Shown here piece by piece: positions 37,171-64,000 of a stretch of 64,000 nt of DNA (position 1 is its first letter; every line of letters starts with the position of its first letter). The stretch is taken from positions 9,319,365-9,383,364 of the forward strand of contig OY718806.1 in assembly GCA_963070105.1 (NCBI GenBank). Reading direction: 5' to 3'. Origin of the DNA: Litomosoides sigmodontis (Eukaryota; Nematoda; Chromadorea; Rhabditida; Onchocercidae). The notes beneath the pieces were generated by a model that saw only the letters and a program-made list of their open reading frames with translations, was not told the DNA's origin and made no database searches. The position numbers were made by a program, and so were the translations under genes.

Positions 37171-39167
37171 TTGCCCAAAGTATACGATGCACTGAGATGC
37201 GGCCGCTTCGTTTCTGGGCTTTCAACGTAAAGCAAAAAGCTGTGCAACAGAGACAGACACATACATGCACGCTCATATAGACACACACATACACGCACAC
37301 ACACACACACACACACACGCACATAGACAGATCCATAGAGAGGAGGGGACAGTAGAGGTGTGACATTTAAGGAAATCCCTGAAACTCCACCCTGCGAGAG
37401 GAAGAAAGCTTCTCTCATTCGGACAGACAGGAAAGGGAACAATCATGGAGAGAGTTAGCTAGCCATTAGGGAGTAATGGATTTAGGACTTTCATTACTCT
37501 CTCCCACTGAGGCTTAAGAGTTGGAAGAGGCGAAGGAAAGGACGGAAGGAAGGATGGAAGGAGGATGATAAGAGGTGGGGGGGGGGGGGGGAAGGGAGTG
37601 GAGGACGTTGCTAATCCAGGAAGGAGAAGAAGGACCGACCGACGACGACCATTCAGAGATGATGCCTGCTAGCATGCTAGCTAATTGCAGTAGCACTCTC
37701 GGGTGTCGCGCTGCTGCTACCACTGTTGTTGTGTTTGATTGCGCGCAGACTTGCCACCACTTGTCCCCCCTTTCCCTCTCCCCCGTCGCCCCCTCCTTAT
37801 CCCTTACAACTTAAGGCCAGGATGAGGCACAGCTTGCTATCGCCCTTACAACTACTAACTCTTCCATATTGCGCTAATCCATGCTACACCAGCTGCTGCA
37901 ACTGCTTTCCTTCCTTACTGCTACTATTGCTGCTGCTACAGTGCAGTTAACTCGTACAATTAAACAGTAGCCAAATGCAGCAAACAAATGTAATAGCATG
38001 CAAAAAAAAAATAATTCGTTACTTTTCTATTTTACAACTTAAATTAAAGTTTTATTTGGCGGGTTTTTTTTCGAAATTTTATTTGGCGGATTTTTCTGTC
38101 ATCGTTCATTTCGATAAAGTGCCCCTTTTCTCGATCTCCGGATGAATGTTTAAAATGAATTCGCGGAAATTAGGGATTTGTGATAGTTCTAGCTTGTTGC
38201 TTTTTCCCTCTACCTCTGTCTCTCAGGTTTCATTTCATTACACTTTACATCACATCCTAATTGGAATACTTTAAAAAATGAAATGAAATATATGTGTTAA
38301 ATTTTGGTAGGAAAATCATTCTCCGCCACATCCTACCTCATTTGCTATTTATTATTTGTCGATATTATCGGAAGATGTCTAGCCTACACGTGTATTTTGC
38401 CTCTTTTGTAATAAATAAAAATAATTTCAAGAATTTTTTAAATTAAAATAAAAAAATCATAATATTCTCTAATAATTTAGTGTGTCGCACATTTTATTTG
38501 ATGAATATAGTCATTTCAGCGCACAGATTTACATCATTGTACACTATTTTATTTGAGCAAAAAATGAAAATACACCAAAATTCAACAAAAAAGGAGAAGA
38601 AAAAAAAAGGAAATTTTGTGAAAATAAAACTTTATTATTTGATAACATACAATTAGATAAAATTTGCCTATGTTTCTTTCCTTAGAGAAAAATTTATACA
38701 AATGCTTGTATCCCTAAATTATTCTTAGCATCATTTAAAGGTACAAAATGATTGAAATGGAAAAATGGATGAGTGAAGGGAGGAAGATGAGATAGAACGT
38801 AGAGGAAAGGTAGAGAGAGGGGAAAATTTTGGTAAAACTTACTGCTCAAGTTTTAATGATTTAATTTGATCGGTAAATGTAACAAGTTTCATTAGCACTG
38901 TCATAGATGGCAAATAATAGACGATTATCATTTGGCGATATTTTTTAAAAAAAAAAATTCAAATTTCAATCGCAATTCATTCAAATTTCACATACAATAA
39001 ACAAATTATTCAATTTGCTTGCAATCAATGTTTGCTAATTTATGTTCTTTCTTTTCCCCCTCCTTTCCTGTAAAAAACGTATTGTGATGAAATTTCATCC
39101 TCTTCCTTGAATTTCAATTAAATCTATTAAAATTTAAAGTAAGCAAACATTAATGAAATATGATCAT
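37171..39167. promoter_or_regulatory. Onecut upstream region / 3' flank of the giant membrane-protein gene
   Basis: Two kilobases between head-to-tail - strand genes. The part nearest onecut (37200-37950) is GC-richer, with a CA repeat (37286-37322), a run of 15 G at 37577-37591, a polypurine block, a 14-bp palindrome at 37668-37681 and CTGCTG-type triplets. It is the likely onecut promoter. The distal part is AT-rich; TTTATT at 38631-38636 is a candidate poly(A) signal for the giant gene. Confidence 0.45.
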
Positions 39168-62325
<23,158 letters not shown>

Positions 62326-63445
62326 CTAAAAAAAATTGATTAAAAATTTCACTAATTTCCTTTTTTTTTTCTTAAGCTATCTATCAATGAAAAAAACGTT
62401 TAACTCATCCAAATAAAACAAATAATTTTAATATTTTGTGATAAATTTACAAAAAAATTATTAGATGAAAATTTATGAATATTTTCATTTCGTCTTAGTT
62501 AATACAGTCTTATATCAGGTATAATGTTATTGATGTACTAGCGCATTTCAAAAAAAGAAAAAACAACATCCGCAAAATTTGTCATCGTACTGTTTTATGT
62601 ATTTCCGGATTTTCTATAATCAACATAATACTGTCTGTCATCTTCTCCTCTATCGTTGATCTCTTAAATTTTCGTTTTTTCTTTCTTTCATTCAGCTTTT
62701 TTCTACTCTTTCATCTATCACATAACATCGCCGATAATTCACAAAATTAGAGGATAATTAAAATAAAAAATAAATTCATACTTTTGTCAAATAAATTAAA
62801 AAAATGTTGCATCGTAACATTTAATAAATATCACTGTGCGTAACAAAATTTTTCATTAATTTTTGTAAAATTATATATTTCCAATCTTTTACATAGTTTT
62901 TTATCACATAGTTTATAAAAAAAAAAAACCATAGATATATATGTCTTTTATTTTTTGCTACATAAATTAAATATTAGCAATTTTTTACTTCTACACAAAT
63001 TGGTAGTGTAGGAAAAAAAATTATATTATAAAATTAAATTTTTAAAGATGCAAATGCATTTAAATAGAAATTGATGAGGATTGATGTAGTTCAACGCATC
63101 ACATAACATCATTGCTGATTTGTATTTCTTTTATTGTTTTAATCGGTGATTGGTACAGTGATGGATGCCAAGGTCATTTAAGTACTGCTATCTGTTCCCA
63201 TCTTATCTCACTTCATTTTATGCATCATCCCTTCCATCCCCGAAATGAAATTCACAATTTTCCAATCTTTCTTTCATCCACTCTTTCACACACTCATTAC
63301 GCCTCTCTCTTTCATCTTACTCATTTGCTACTTGGCTTACCTTGCATGCATGCAGGTAACGCACATACAAATGGTAATAATGTATTGCACATTTCTAAGC
63401 TCCACCGTAGTCCATTAGTTGCTGTTGTTGCTGTTGCTGTTGTTG

Positions 63446-63480
<35 letters not shown>

Positions 63481-64000
63481 ACTGATGGTGTTGTTGTGGT
63501 CATCGACACCTGTAAATTCATCATGCATCCTATCGCCTCACCCTGTCACTGTATTCTTTCAAGTGAACAGCACGAAAATTTCATCTTAGCTTAATTTTAA
63601 TGTCCATTTAAATTGTTTAGTAAAATTGATTGCTAAACTGTTTATTAATTCATTTTAATCATTCACTTTTATCATTTTACAGTTTTATATCTGAGAAAAA
63701 CAATTATCCGTGGAAATGCATATCTTCTCTGATAAGAAGAAAGGAAAAAAAAATAGGGAAATTTCCTTTGACGACATTTCTTACCTTTTCCAATCCCTTT
63801 CTCTTCCCGTTTCCTTTTTTCGTTTTTTTTTTAAGACTTCAATTAGTTCGACATGTACAAAAATTTTAATTTTCTCCAAAAAAGAAAAAAAGGAAGAAAG
63901 AAAAATGGAACACAACTTGAAATTACTAAAATGATCGATTGAAATTACGATAAAATACATTCATATATATAGTTTAGATTTATCAAATATACATTTTTAC
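62326..64000. other. Upstream intron/flank of the giant gene
   Basis: AT-rich to about 63.1 kb, then a C/T-rich + strand block with GTT/GCT triplets at 63421-63481. No signal-peptide exon or other gene could be supported. It is probably an intron or the promoter side of the giant - strand gene. Confidence 0.45.
63421..63481 (+). repeat. (GTT/GCT)n triplet repeat
   Basis: Mixed GTT, GCT and CTG triplets. It yields Ala/Thr- and Val/Ala-rich open frames on both strands without other coding support. Confidence 0.9.

Noticed and set aside
63112..63594. 160-residue + strand open frame with Ala/Val runs
   Set aside because: Its repeats come from a GTT/GCT microsatellite and the rest is low-complexity C/T-rich sequence; it does not resemble a known protein.

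Overview
The window looks like nuclear DNA of a nematode, most likely a spirurid or filarial (clade III) worm. It is AT-rich, its genes are split into many short exons separated by introns of about 100-400 bp (some to several kb) with worm-type TTTCAG acceptors, and the proteins are metazoan. Nothing bacterial, viral or CRISPR-like was seen. Simple-sequence repeats are abundant, including a perfect run of 244 TTA triplets.

Left part (1-21.5 kb): the C-terminal end of an unidentified + strand gene enters from the left edge. It converges on a - strand gene for the mitoribosomal twin-CX9C protein MRPS37/CHCHD1. Four + strand genes follow: an unfamiliar two-pass membrane protein, a divergent p38-type MAP kinase with an altered activation-loop motif, a zinc-site-degenerate medium-chain dehydrogenase/reductase, and the catalytic subunit of queuine tRNA-ribosyltransferase (QTRT1). 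A 5 kb repeat-rich gap separates the kinase from the dehydrogenase.

Right part (22.4-62.3 kb): all genes are on the - strand. They are a carboxypeptidase E homologue (egl-21 type), which processes neuropeptides; a ONECUT (CUT plus homeodomain) transcription factor with a long polyglutamine tail; and one giant gene that fills 39.2-62.3 kb and continues past the right side. The giant gene has about 59 recognisable exons (about 3,390 codons by hand tally). They encode an LDLa-CUB-sushi-EGF-discoidin-hyalin-GCC2/ephrin-receptor-like-pentraxin single-pass membrane protein. Its architecture, including 18 EGF-like repeats, resembles Drosophila Uninflatable. The signal peptide and N-terminus are not in the window.

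No operon is obvious: same-strand neighbours are more than 1 kb apart, and several genes have an acceptor just upstream of the ATG, as expected for spliced-leader trans-splicing. The most notable items are the S-A-Y activation loop of the kinase, an apparent AT-AG intron in QTRT1, a duplicated unnamed domain in the giant protein, a recent-looking intron duplication around one EGF exon, tandem perfect hairpins downstream of onecut, and the (TTA)244 tract filling one intron. Exon coordinates were assigned by eye from splice signals, reading-frame phase and remembered family sequences, so single-base errors are possible.
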